Assembly: GCA_020444065.1 (NCBI GenBank)
Contig: JAHLLQ010000006.1
Location: 1-64,000, forward strand
Direction of reading: 5' to 3'
DNA from: a bacterium
Lineage (GTDB): Bacteria; Sumerlaeota; Sumerlaeia; SLMS01; JAHLLQ01
Length of the DNA: 64,000 bases
Below, in pieces: positions 44,680-53,308 of this stretch (positions within the stretch are counted from its first letter, which is position 1; each line of letters opens with the position of its first letter). The position numbers and the translations under genes are program-made. Under the pieces are notes generated by a model. It did not search any database, was not told the origin of the DNA, and saw only the letters and a list, made by a program, of their open reading frames with translations.

Positions 44680-46602
44680 ATGAAGATGCTCACAGCGATC
44701 ACGCTTGCCCTGGTGTTCCTGACCGGCTGCGCGTCGATCGAATCTGCGAAGGAACCGAGGACGACCGTCACGTTCAAGGACGCCTATCTCCTTTCGCAAG
44801 GCGGCCAGGAAGATCACGCTAAGCTGTTCGCATTGCTCGAGAGTGAGGACGTAGAAGCCCGGGAAAGCGCAGCGTTTGCGATTCGCTTTCTCGATGAGAT
44901 TCCTTGCGATGTCTTTGAGAGGCTTGTCCTGATGGGGAAGGGAAATGGGGAAGGCCGATTGCCGGAGGTCATCGTCTCGACACTGGCGGCCCTCACTCCA
45001 AGCCACATGCAGTGCGTCCACGAAGTCCTGGCTCAAGAACCTGCTCTGGAGAACTTCGAAATTGCCCTGCTGGCGGCACTGTTTTCCAAATCTTCCCCTG
45101 ATACGCAAAGGGCGATCGAGACCTGGCTGGACGATCCCAGCCCAGCCGTTCGCGCCAGTGCACTCTTTGCCCTGGTAATGTCTGACAGAATCTCACCCGC
45201 TCGGTCGAGGTACATCGCGCGGTCGCTCCTGCAGAATGATAATGAACGGGTCGCGGAGACTGCGAGAATGCTGTGGGCCTATGGCACGCAGCAGATAGGT
45301 GTCAGCGAATCCGATATCATTGAAATCGAACAGGCCGTGCCCGTGGAGGTAGAGCCTTGGGGCGGGGAAGGCGCCTCTCCCATTCTCTCCCTGTGGGCCA
45401 AGGACTCGTTATTTGTTCTCGAAGCGATGTTTGAGGACGTCGAAACCGGGGATGAAGCATCCCGGAAGCAAGCCATTCAGTGCTTAGAGGGCCTGACTCG
45501 GTTGCCCGATGGCAGCGACGAGGTCCTTCTCCGTTACCTTTCGAGCACAGACGAGGAATGTCGCAGGCTGGCCGTGAATCTTGCTGGCCAGACTTCAATT
45601 CCAGTGGGCAGTCCACTCGAAGAAGCACTTGTCACTGCATTGAGGGACTCCAGTTCCACCGTTCGCCTCCGCGCAGCGATCACGCTTTCAGAACTCGATC
45701 GTGTGGATGATCAGAGGTTGGAGGAGATCAAGGCGGCATTCGATCAGGCAGTGTCGGAGGAGGAGCGGATAGAGTTCGCTTTGGGCGTGAACCGCCTGAT
45801 GTGGGAGTACTTCGATGCCTTTGAGCGCGCCGTGGACGCTGCGGGAGATCCAGGGGACCCACATTGCAGGGAGGCCCATGACTTGCTCTTTACTCCCCGA
45901 ATGGAGCGGATTCGCGAACAGCTTGGCGATCCCGAAGGCTTCTTTGCTTGGAAGGATTTGGAAGGGAACAGGATTGCAGACGCTCTGGCCAGGCAGGAGT
46001 TCGTCAAGTCAACGTCGGAGGACACCCCAACTTCGATCGGATTCAAGGCATTCTGTGATCTTGCGACCGGTGAGGCGGCCAGGAGGGATGAGCTATATCG
46101 ATTGCTACGAGAGGGCGATCAGCGATCGCAATTCTACGCGACTGTCGCCGTCTTCTATGTCCAAGACCTGCCATGCGATGTCTTTGAATCGCTACTGAGG
46201 ATCGAAGAAGAAGATAGCTTATCCCGACAATCAGTCTTTCTGTCGGCAGCCATGATCGCCACAAATCGCTTGAACTGCCTTCGAGATTGTCTATCCCGCC
46301 GCGATTCAGATGGATTCTGGACTACGGTATTTGTGGCTATCAGAGCGGTGAAACTGAGACCCAATGCCCTCGAAGCAATGAAGCTCTACATTAAGGATCA
46401 AGACCCATATGTCCGGGGCCGGGCACTCCTCGTACTTGCCGCTTCAGGAGTCGTTGCGCCAGAAGAGTTGAGACTCCTCTCTCAACCGATGATGGCCGAT
46501 GAAGACCCAGAGGTTTTGGAACTGGCGACTGAATTGGGCATACAACGTCTCGCACACGGAGGTTGCGGAGAAGGACATCTCTGCGCTGCGACAAGCAATT
46601 GA
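44680..46602 (+). CDS. HEAT-repeat lipoprotein, upstream part (apparent frameshift at end)
   Basis: A 640-residue frame with a lipoprotein signal and lipobox LTGC; AGGAG lies 7 nt before the ATG at 44680. The mature part is HEAT/ARM-like helical repeats (ESEDVEARESAAFAIRFL, LDDPSPAVRASALFAL, LRDSSSTVRLRAAITLSEL). The protein contains a long-period duplication: IPCDVFERLVLM at about residue 74 recurs as LPCDVFESLLRI at about 500. Where the second copy should continue, the frame instead reads a short unrelated tail and stops at 46602. The matching continuation lies in the next frame (following entry). Function unknown; HEAT scaffolds bind proteins. Confidence 0.75.
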   Translation: MKMLTAITLALVFLTGCASIESAKEPRTTVTFKDAYLLSQGGQEDHAKLFALLESEDVEARESAAFAIRFLDEIPCDVFERLVLMGKGNGEGRLPEVIVSTLAALTPSHMQCVHEVLAQEPALENFEIALLAALFSKSSPDTQRAIETWLDDPSPAVRASALFALVMSDRISPARSRYIARSLLQNDNERVAETARMLWAYGTQQIGVSESDIIEIEQAVPVEVEPWGGEGASPILSLWAKDSLFVLEAMFEDVETGDEASRKQAIQCLEGLTRLPDGSDEVLLRYLSSTDEECRRLAVNLAGQTSIPVGSPLEEALVTALRDSSSTVRLRAAITLSELDRVDDQRLEEIKAAFDQAVSEEERIEFALGVNRLMWEYFDAFERAVDAAGDPGDPHCREAHDLLFTPRMERIREQLGDPEGFFAWKDLEGNRIADALARQEFVKSTSEDTPTSIGFKAFCDLATGEAARRDELYRLLREGDQRSQFYATVAVFYVQDLPCDVFESLLRIEEEDSLSRQSVFLSAAMIATNRLNCLRDCLSRRDSDGFWTTVFVAIRAVKLRPNALEAMKLYIKDQDPYVRGRALLVLAASGVVAPEELRLLSQPMMADEDPEVLELATELGIQRLAHGGCGEGHLCAATSN

Positions 46603-47539
46603 CGATACGGATCGCTACTACACGATCCTCTCGAGATGGGCTGGGAGATCTTCTCTGGCTCTTCAGGCACTGTTCGAAGAGGTGGAGGCAGGCTCCGCCG
46701 ATGACTGTTTGCTTGGCGAGTTGAGGGACCTGCCAGATGGGAGCGAAGCCGTGCTGGTTCGCTTCCTATCCAGTTCCAATCCCGTGTGTCGGAAGTGGGC
46801 GGCAAAGTTGGCAGACCTAGTCTCGATTCCGGACGACAGTGCGCTGGAGAAAGCCCTTCTCGATCGACTTGTGGACCCGAATGTCGATGTCTGGTGCGCT
46901 GCAGGTTCATCGATCGCAAAGGGGATCGAATCACATCCCGCGCGGCTTACTCGTGCGTTCGAGATGTTTCCTCAATTGGACGCGGAGTCCCGAGCGCATT
47001 TCCTCGCGCGAATTGCCTCCAATGACGCTGTTGTCGACCGAGGTCATATTCCGTTCCTGGCAGACCTGGCTCTGAACAACCCCGCCTCGGCCGTGCGCCA
47101 GAATGCGGGCGGTGTTCTTGGAGACATCGCCTTGGACGATGCGGAATGGGGAGCCACCTCTTCGCCGGAACTGATTGCTGTGTTCAGAGAGGGACTGAGC
47201 GATCCCCTGCCCTCGATCCGATGCAACTCGGCCACCTACCTTACCTGGACGAGAGTGACCGATCCAGAGATCATTGCGGAGATCCGCGAGGGATATGAGA
47301 ACGCCGAGACACAGGAAGAACGAGGAACGCTGGCCCTCAGTCTTCTGCGTCTCGATCCCACCGCAACCGAAGCGCTGCCCGATGCGATTGCCATTCTGGA
47401 CAACCCCAAGCACCCGCAATACGGCCCCGCAATCAGGCGACTGCTTGGCGAAGATATTGACTCGATTGAGAGCGCGATTGAGAGCTCAAAGCCCTTCTTT
47501 GAATGGATGGGCCTTTCCCTCAGCGATCTCCTGGAGTAA
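46499..47539 (+). CDS. HEAT-repeat protein, downstream part in shifted frame
   Basis: This frame overlaps the previous one by 104 bp. From about 46535 it supplies the missing continuation of the duplicated unit: WAYNVSHTEVAEKDISALRQAI matches WAYGTQQIGVSESDI in copy one. ALQALFEEVEAG, LPDGSEAVLVRFLSSSNP and SIPDDSALEKALLDRL each have clear partners upstream. The ATG at 46499 has no good ribosome-binding site and no signal peptide, so independent expression is doubtful. A one-base insertion near 46531-46539 in a single 950-residue lipoprotein gene explains both frames. Alternatives are a sequencing error, a real mutation or programmed frameshifting. Confidence 0.6.
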   Translation: MKTQRFWNWRLNWAYNVSHTEVAEKDISALRQAIDDTDRYYTILSRWAGRSSLALQALFEEVEAGSADDCLLGELRDLPDGSEAVLVRFLSSSNPVCRKWAAKLADLVSIPDDSALEKALLDRLVDPNVDVWCAAGSSIAKGIESHPARLTRAFEMFPQLDAESRAHFLARIASNDAVVDRGHIPFLADLALNNPASAVRQNAGGVLGDIALDDAEWGATSSPELIAVFREGLSDPLPSIRCNSATYLTWTRVTDPEIIAEIREGYENAETQEERGTLALSLLRLDPTATEALPDAIAILDNPKHPQYGPAIRRLLGEDIDSIESAIESSKPFFEWMGLSLSDLLE

Positions 47540-47903
47540 TAGGCTCCCACATCTCGAGCATCGTGCCGCTGACCTGAACGGCGATCGGGTTTATGCCCGC
47601 GAACAGATTTCGACACATGTATGCAGTGGCGCCTCCCAGACCCTCCTCCGGCAGGGGCGTTTGGTGGAGATCGAGGAGCACTCAGACGTAAGCTGTGGAT
47701 GAGCGCGTGATGAGCCTCAAACTTCTGACGAAACCGAGAAAAAGCCGGGCTGGTTGGCTGGCGTCCCGTTTCATGCTCCTTCGGGCACGAATTCACCAAT
47801 TTTTATCCCTAGTTTTCCTTGCGGACAGCACTCCTGCGGTCATACCCAACACAGATGCTTGCCCGAAAGGGCGGGCCGATTTCCCGGAAATTTGACTGGT
47901 CCC
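47540..47903. other. Intergenic region before the ABC permease pair
   Basis: No gene is supported. Short frames on the plus strand are leader-like extensions of the permease frame without a ribosome-binding site. A GCCCGAAAGGGC mini-hairpin lies near 47862. A promoter for the permease pair is expected here, but no clear -35/-10 pair is seen. Confidence 0.4.
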
Positions 47904-48932
47904 ATGACAACCTACCAAGCCCGAAGGATGCGCGAGAATTTCGAAGCGTACCTGTACCTGGCCCCTGCAGGCATTATCCTGCTCGTTTTCTGGTTTCTGC
48001 CCGTCATCCTGGCGCTGATTGTCAGCTTCTTCGACGCGACGGCCCTGATGCCGATCAGTGAGTTCAAGTTCGTCGGACTCAGCCAGTACATGCGAGCATT
48101 CAAGGACGAGGAATTCGTCAAGTCGTTGTGGAATACGGTGAACTACGCGATCTACAGCGTGCCGCCGACACTGGCGCTGTCGCTGCTCGCGGCGATGTTG
48201 CTGAATTCGAAGATCAAGGGCCGCGCGTTCTTCCGCACGGCCTTTTTCCTTCCGTACATCACGACATGGGTCGCCATCTCGATCGTGTGGAAGTATCTCT
48301 TCCATCGCGAGTTCGGCCTGATGAACTGGTTCCTGACGGTCTGGCGCGAGGACATTCTCTATTCGCTGTCCTTCCATCAGTTCGGCGGCGTGCCGATGAA
48401 GTTGAGCTGGCTGAGCGAGCCGGCGGGCATCTGGGAAATGATTTTCCATTTCAATATGCCGGCGTTGCCCGGAGGGGTCGATGCTCTGATCGCCGGACCG
48501 AGTCTCGCCCTTTTTTCGATCGTCATCACGAGCATCTGGCGCGATATCGGTTACTTCATGATCATCTTCCTGGCCGGCCTGCAGAACATCGACAAGTCGT
48601 ACTATGAGGCGGCCGATATCGATGGCGCGACGCCCTGGCAGAAGTTCTGGACGATCACGTTCCCGCTGCTGAGCCCGGTGACGTTCTTCCTGATGATTAT
48701 CTCCGGCATCGGCGCCTTCAAGATCTTCGTTCCGATGCTGATCATGACGCCAAACGGCGGTCCGGAGTACAAGACCGCACCGATTGTGTTCCGAATGTTC
48801 GAGGTTGGCTTCCAAGGCCAATGGGAACTGAGTTACGCTTCGGCGATCGCCTACATTCTGACCATCATTATTCTGATCCTGACGTTCGCTCAGAATAAGC
48901 TGTTCGGGAAGAAAGTGGAGTATTCCCAATGA
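47904..48932 (+). CDS. Carbohydrate ABC transporter permease (MalF/UgpA type)
   Basis: A 342-residue inner-membrane protein with about six helices. The EAA loop is seen as YEAADIDGATPWQKFWTITFPLLSP (about 232-256), which docks with the transporter ATPase. An extra soluble-looking segment of about 60 residues (FHREFGLMNWF to ALPGGVD) sits in the loop after the second or third helix. The start at 47904 (MTTYQARRM) is chosen by family length; the frame is open 150 bp further upstream. Its stop overlaps the ATG of the second permease. No binding protein or ATPase gene is nearby. Confidence 0.9.
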   Translation: MTTYQARRMRENFEAYLYLAPAGIILLVFWFLPVILALIVSFFDATALMPISEFKFVGLSQYMRAFKDEEFVKSLWNTVNYAIYSVPPTLALSLLAAMLLNSKIKGRAFFRTAFFLPYITTWVAISIVWKYLFHREFGLMNWFLTVWREDILYSLSFHQFGGVPMKLSWLSEPAGIWEMIFHFNMPALPGGVDALIAGPSLALFSIVITSIWRDIGYFMIIFLAGLQNIDKSYYEAADIDGATPWQKFWTITFPLLSPVTFFLMIISGIGAFKIFVPMLIMTPNGGPEYKTAPIVFRMFEVGFQGQWELSYASAIAYILTIIILILTFAQNKLFGKKVEYSQ

Positions 48933-50098
48933 TCGCCCTCGCATTTCTCATTTTGCTGATACTGAACATCTTTGGGATCGGGACGCTGATCTGGATTTAC
49001 TTCCTGCCCTATCGTGGCGCGCTCGTCTCGAAGACAAACAAGAACATCAAGGCATTCTTCCTGTATGAGATGCTGCTGATCGGCGCGCTATCGATGCTGC
49101 TGCCGTTCTACTGGATGGTTATCACATCCTTCAAGGACGCCGAGACGGCCGTGGCCTTCCCGCCGCAGTGGCTACCGGAACGCGTCGAGTACATCTACAC
49201 GAATCCCGAAACCGGCGATGAGTCCCGCATTCGTTTGCTGGACGTTCAGCGCTACAAAGGCCAAAAGGTCCGCGCCGCCCCCGTCGATAAGATTGCATTC
49301 AAAGAAATCGACATGGGCGAGTACAAGATCACGCGCGAGGAAGCGGATCCGGAAGCGGTTATTCGCGTCGATCCCAACCTGCTCGAAAGCTCCACGGTGA
49401 TGCAGCTCGATGGCCGAAACTTCCTGGCTGCGTGGTACGCACCGGAAGCGGCCACGCGCGGCGGCGTGAACTTCGGGCGCTATTTCTGGGTCTCGATCTT
49501 TGTCGGTGTCGTTTCGACGGCCGGAACGCTGATCACGGCGGCATTCGCGGCATTCGCCTTTGCCAAGATGAAGTTCTGGGGCCAGGGCGCGTTCTTCTAC
49601 ATCGTGCTGACAACGATGATGGTGCCGGGACAGGTGCTGCTGATTCCGGACTTCCTCATTCTCTCGAAGCTCGGCTGGCTGGATACCTATCTCGCCCTGA
49701 TTGTGCCCTTCCTTGCATCGGTGTTCACAATCTTCCTGATGCGTCAGTTCTTCATGACGATTCCGGACGACTTGTGGGATGCGGCGCAGATCGACGGCGC
49801 GGGACGTTTCCGCTTCCTGTGGCAGGTTGTGGCCCCGCTCTCGAAGCCTGTGTTCATCACGGCCGGCATCTTCATCTTCCTGGGCAGTTGGAACTCGCTG
49901 CTCTGGCCGTTGATTGTGACGAGTACCCCCGAAATGCGAACGCTGATGGTCGGATTGCAGGCCTTCAACGAGGAGTCCGGAAGCGAATTCCAGCTTCTGA
50001 TGGCCGCCTCGACCATGGCGATTCTTCCCATCGTGATCATGTTCTTCCTGCTGCAGCGCTTCTTCATCCAGGGCATTGCCCGCACCGGTTTGAAGTAA
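48929..50098 (+). CDS. Carbohydrate ABC transporter permease (MalG type) with extra N-terminal helix and loop insert
   Basis: A 389-residue protein. The normal MalG-type core with the EAA motif WDAAQIDGAGRFRFLWQVVAPLSKP (about 283-307) is clear. Two additions are unusual: an extra N-terminal membrane helix (about 2-27) before the usual first helix at about 43-63, and a periplasmic loop about 75 residues longer than normal (about 75-185). The loop contains acidic and lysine-rich stretches (TNPETGDESRIRL). It starts by ATGA overlap with the first permease and is followed by a strong terminator, so the transcription unit appears to contain only permeases. Confidence 0.9.
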   Translation: MIALAFLILLILNIFGIGTLIWIYFLPYRGALVSKTNKNIKAFFLYEMLLIGALSMLLPFYWMVITSFKDAETAVAFPPQWLPERVEYIYTNPETGDESRIRLLDVQRYKGQKVRAAPVDKIAFKEIDMGEYKITREEADPEAVIRVDPNLLESSTVMQLDGRNFLAAWYAPEAATRGGVNFGRYFWVSIFVGVVSTAGTLITAAFAAFAFAKMKFWGQGAFFYIVLTTMMVPGQVLLIPDFLILSKLGWLDTYLALIVPFLASVFTIFLMRQFFMTIPDDLWDAAQIDGAGRFRFLWQVVAPLSKPVFITAGIFIFLGSWNSLLWPLIVTSTPEMRTLMVGLQAFNEESGSEFQLLMAASTMAILPIVIMFFLLQRFFIQGIARTGLK

Positions 50099-50125
50099 GC
50101 CCACAGGACGAACAGCCCCTGCTCA

Positions 50126-50166
50126 CGCGGGCCCGGCGATTCCATTCGCCGGGCCCGCGTTTTTCT
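50126..50166 (+). terminator. Strong rho-independent terminator after the permease pair
   Basis: A 13-bp perfect stem (CGCGGGCCCGGCG / CGCCGGGCCCGCG) with an 8-nt loop is followed by TTTTTCT, 27 nt past the permease stop. Confidence 0.95.
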
Positions 50167-50357
50167 GCTCTCTGAGCTTTCGCCCTGGCAGTGCTTCTCC
50201 TTGCCATCTTGGGCCCCATTGCATGTCATTATTGTGATCAACCATCAGGGCGGATGGGGTGGCTTTTCTGCTTCAAGAGACTTCGAGGTCTCGGTGTATG
50301 TGGAGAGGGATTCCGTATTGGATTCTGAACGTATCGTTGAAGGAGGAGAGTCCAGTG

Positions 50358-53186
50358 ATGACAAGAAACCTTCGCGGAGTTCGATGTCTACGGCGGCTCC
50401 TGGTCTGTCTGTTTCTATTGCTTTGTTCGGCGAGTGCCCTTGGACAAAGCACCACGCCGAAGGACCACTATTGGGAGCCCAACGGTACCGTCTATGCCAT
50501 CGACGAATCCGATGGGATCACGTATCTTGGCGGCAGTTTCACGCAGATGCAGGCGAACATCCACCGGGCTGCGGTTCTCGATGCCTTCTCGGGGGAACCG
50601 ACCGGGCATCAGCCTGAAACTAACGACATCGTTCGTGCCTGTGTATCGGAGGGCGACGGGGGCTGGTTTATTGGAGGGGATTTCACCGAGGTGGATGGCG
50701 TCGCCCGCGAGTTTGTTGCCCACCTTCTCTCGGACGGCTCGTTGGATCCGGATTGGCATGTGACTTTGGACGACTCCGTCCTCTGTCTCGCGCTTTCGGG
50801 AGAGACTCTCTACCTTGGTGGTCAATTCACGTCGGCGGAGTCGAATACCCGTGAGTATCTGGCCGCAATCGATGCAACAACGGGCGCAGTTCTTCCATGG
50901 AATCCAGGGGCGAATGATGCGATCCGCGCCATGACCATTTCAAGTTCGACAATCTTCGTGGGTGGGTCCTTCACGGAGATTGGGGGAAATCCCAGATCCT
51001 ACTTCGCAGGATTGGATGCTTCCGGCGGAGTTCTGGGCAGTTATCCCGTGCCTTCCGCCGCAGTTTACTCTCTCGCAACATCCGGCACACAAGTACTGCT
51101 GGGGGGCGACTTCACCAGCCTCGACGCCGAACCGCGTGAGCGGATTGCAGCGATTGAAGTCGATACCGGAGCCATCGCCTCATGGGCCCCGGAAGCCAAC
51201 GGCAGAGTTCTGTGCATCGCGGTCGCCGGCCCGCTTGCCTATGTCGGCGGTGAGTTCACCTCCATCGAGGGCCAATCGCGCAATCGACTCGCGGCGATTG
51301 AACTCGACACAGGACAACTCTCGGATTGGGGACCATCGATGTCGGGCTCGGTCAACGGGATCGCGGAACTGGGCGGGATGGTGTATGTGGGAGGGGACTT
51401 CCTAAGCATCAACGGCAGCTCGAATCCATACGTCGCGGCGATCAATGCAACGACGGGACTGGCCAAGGATTGGTGGCCAGTCCCGAACGCTCCCGTCCTA
51501 TGCGTCGCAGTGGCCGATTCACGAATTTTCATCGGAGGCGACTTCACAAATCTCAAGACGGAAACGCGAGACAGACTGGCGGCGTTGGATTCGTCTCTTC
51601 AACTCACGGATTGGGCTCCAAGCGCAAGCGATACGGTGAATGCGATCGATGTTTGGAGCTCCACCGCATACATCGGGGGCGACTTCACGAACATCAGTGG
51701 CGAGACGCGAAACCGAATCGCAGCGGTCGATGCGACCACAGGTGCACTCGCGTCGTGGGACCCGAACGCGAACGGACGAGTCTACGCGCTGATTGCCACG
51801 GAGGATTCGATCTTTGCGGGTGGTTCGTTTATTGGCATCGGCGGACAAAGCCGCAATGGGCTGGCGGGGCTGGATCCTTCAACCGGCCTGGCCACGAGTT
51901 GGAACCCGCAAGTGGACAGCTTCGTTCTGTGCCTGGCGGCATCGGAGACAAATCTCTATGTCGGTGGCGGTTTCATGCACGCCGGAGGGCAAAGCCGATC
52001 GCGGCTGGCGGCATTCGATCTGGCGTCCGGTGCACTGAACAATTGGAGCCCTGGCGCGAACTACTTCGTCCATTCCCTCGCAGTCCACGACTCTACTGTC
52101 TACGTGGGCGGAGACTTCGTGGCGATTAGCGGGAACGTCCGCTATCGACTGGCATCATTAGATGCGGCGACGGGAGCCGTCTCCTCCTGGAATCCAAACT
52201 CAAACGGGATTGTCCATTGTCTGGCAGCGGACAATTCCACGGTTTACGCAGGGGGCGATTTCAGCACCATCGGCGGGCAGAGCCGATCTCGCCTCGCCGC
52301 GTTCGATGCCGTGACCGGCAGTCTCGTTTCGTGGAGTCCTTCGCCCAGCGGATCGGTGCGCGCGCTTGAACTCCGCGAGAATGACCTGCATGTCGGTGGA
52401 GCATTCACCACGATTTCCGGCGAGTCATGTCGTTCCTACGCACAATTCGATATCACCCCGCCTGACATCACACCCCCGATTTCTCAAGTCGCCGTCTCGG
52501 ATCCGACACAGGTTGGAGGCGACATCGTGGGAACTTACTCCGCGGTCGACAGCGAGAGCGGTGTGACTTCTGCGACGTTGTGGATCATGCCACCGGGAGC
52601 CGTGTCCCCGGTCGGCCAGTCGATTTCCGGAGGCACTTGGTCATATTCACCCACGGCCGGGGACGGAGCATATCGATTCACCACTACAGCAATGGATGGC
52701 GCCGGCAACACCGAAGCCCTTTCCGGTGCCTCTGCGATTGTGGTGCTGTATAATGATATTGAAAACAGCCCATACGAAGTCACCAACCTCTCCGATGATC
52801 CAACAACGTTCCCAATGACGGGTGATCTGGATGTCGTCATCGAACTTTCCATCGGCGCGACGGGCGGCCCAGTTTCGGTCAGCCGAATCACCGGCGATGT
52901 CTCTCCAATTGGGCTCGATCCAGGAGCCCTGATCGATGAGATGCTTCACATCGAGGGAGTTCTGAATGGCGCTGCCACCATCATCTGGCCATACGACCCG
53001 TTGAATGATGATTCCCTGTGCGGGCCGATCGACACCGTGTTCCAGTACGAGGCGGGAATTCCAGTCAATCAGTACGCAGTTGCGCCCGCGTGTGAGACTC
53101 TGACTATCGGGCCGGTGTCGAGTTTCAGCGACTGGTACGCTGGGAACAGCACTGCCGATGTATCGGACTGGATGTTCCTCTATTAG
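50358..53186 (+). CDS. Secreted repeat protein: 14 GGxFT-type propeller repeats plus Ig-like end
   Basis: A 942-residue protein; AAGGAGGAG precedes the ATG at 50358. Signal peptide about 1-29 (CSASALGQ). Residues about 40-690 hold fourteen repeats of about 45 residues with the core Y-(V/I/L)-G-G-x-F-T-x-(I/L), then SRNRLAAxDxxTG and W.PxxNG. This is a DUF5122-type beta-propeller pattern. An Ig-like domain (about 700-800; ATLWIMPPGA, YRFTTTAMDGAGN) and a C-terminal beta-rich domain follow. No catalytic site is recognised. It is probably an exported binding protein. The high repeat identity suggests expansion by internal duplication. Confidence 0.85.
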   Translation: MTRNLRGVRCLRRLLVCLFLLLCSASALGQSTTPKDHYWEPNGTVYAIDESDGITYLGGSFTQMQANIHRAAVLDAFSGEPTGHQPETNDIVRACVSEGDGGWFIGGDFTEVDGVAREFVAHLLSDGSLDPDWHVTLDDSVLCLALSGETLYLGGQFTSAESNTREYLAAIDATTGAVLPWNPGANDAIRAMTISSSTIFVGGSFTEIGGNPRSYFAGLDASGGVLGSYPVPSAAVYSLATSGTQVLLGGDFTSLDAEPRERIAAIEVDTGAIASWAPEANGRVLCIAVAGPLAYVGGEFTSIEGQSRNRLAAIELDTGQLSDWGPSMSGSVNGIAELGGMVYVGGDFLSINGSSNPYVAAINATTGLAKDWWPVPNAPVLCVAVADSRIFIGGDFTNLKTETRDRLAALDSSLQLTDWAPSASDTVNAIDVWSSTAYIGGDFTNISGETRNRIAAVDATTGALASWDPNANGRVYALIATEDSIFAGGSFIGIGGQSRNGLAGLDPSTGLATSWNPQVDSFVLCLAASETNLYVGGGFMHAGGQSRSRLAAFDLASGALNNWSPGANYFVHSLAVHDSTVYVGGDFVAISGNVRYRLASLDAATGAVSSWNPNSNGIVHCLAADNSTVYAGGDFSTIGGQSRSRLAAFDAVTGSLVSWSPSPSGSVRALELRENDLHVGGAFTTISGESCRSYAQFDITPPDITPPISQVAVSDPTQVGGDIVGTYSAVDSESGVTSATLWIMPPGAVSPVGQSISGGTWSYSPTAGDGAYRFTTTAMDGAGNTEALSGASAIVVLYNDIENSPYEVTNLSDDPTTFPMTGDLDVVIELSIGATGGPVSVSRITGDVSPIGLDPGALIDEMLHIEGVLNGAATIIWPYDPLNDDSLCGPIDTVFQYEAGIPVNQYAVAPACETLTIGPVSSFSDWYAGNSTADVSDWMFLY

Positions 53187-53308
53187 GCGAAGTGACCGCC
53201 GCTTGAGCGACTGCGTCGCCCTGCCATTGACACATCGGCTGTGTCTGTTCTGGATAAGGGGCAACGGTCGATTCGGACCGGCGAATTCACTGCAGCCACA
53301 GGATGAAT

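Noticed and set aside
47560-47702. Dockerin-like DLNGD fragment after the HEAT gene
   Set aside because: A lone five-residue match in a frame without start or repeat; most likely chance.
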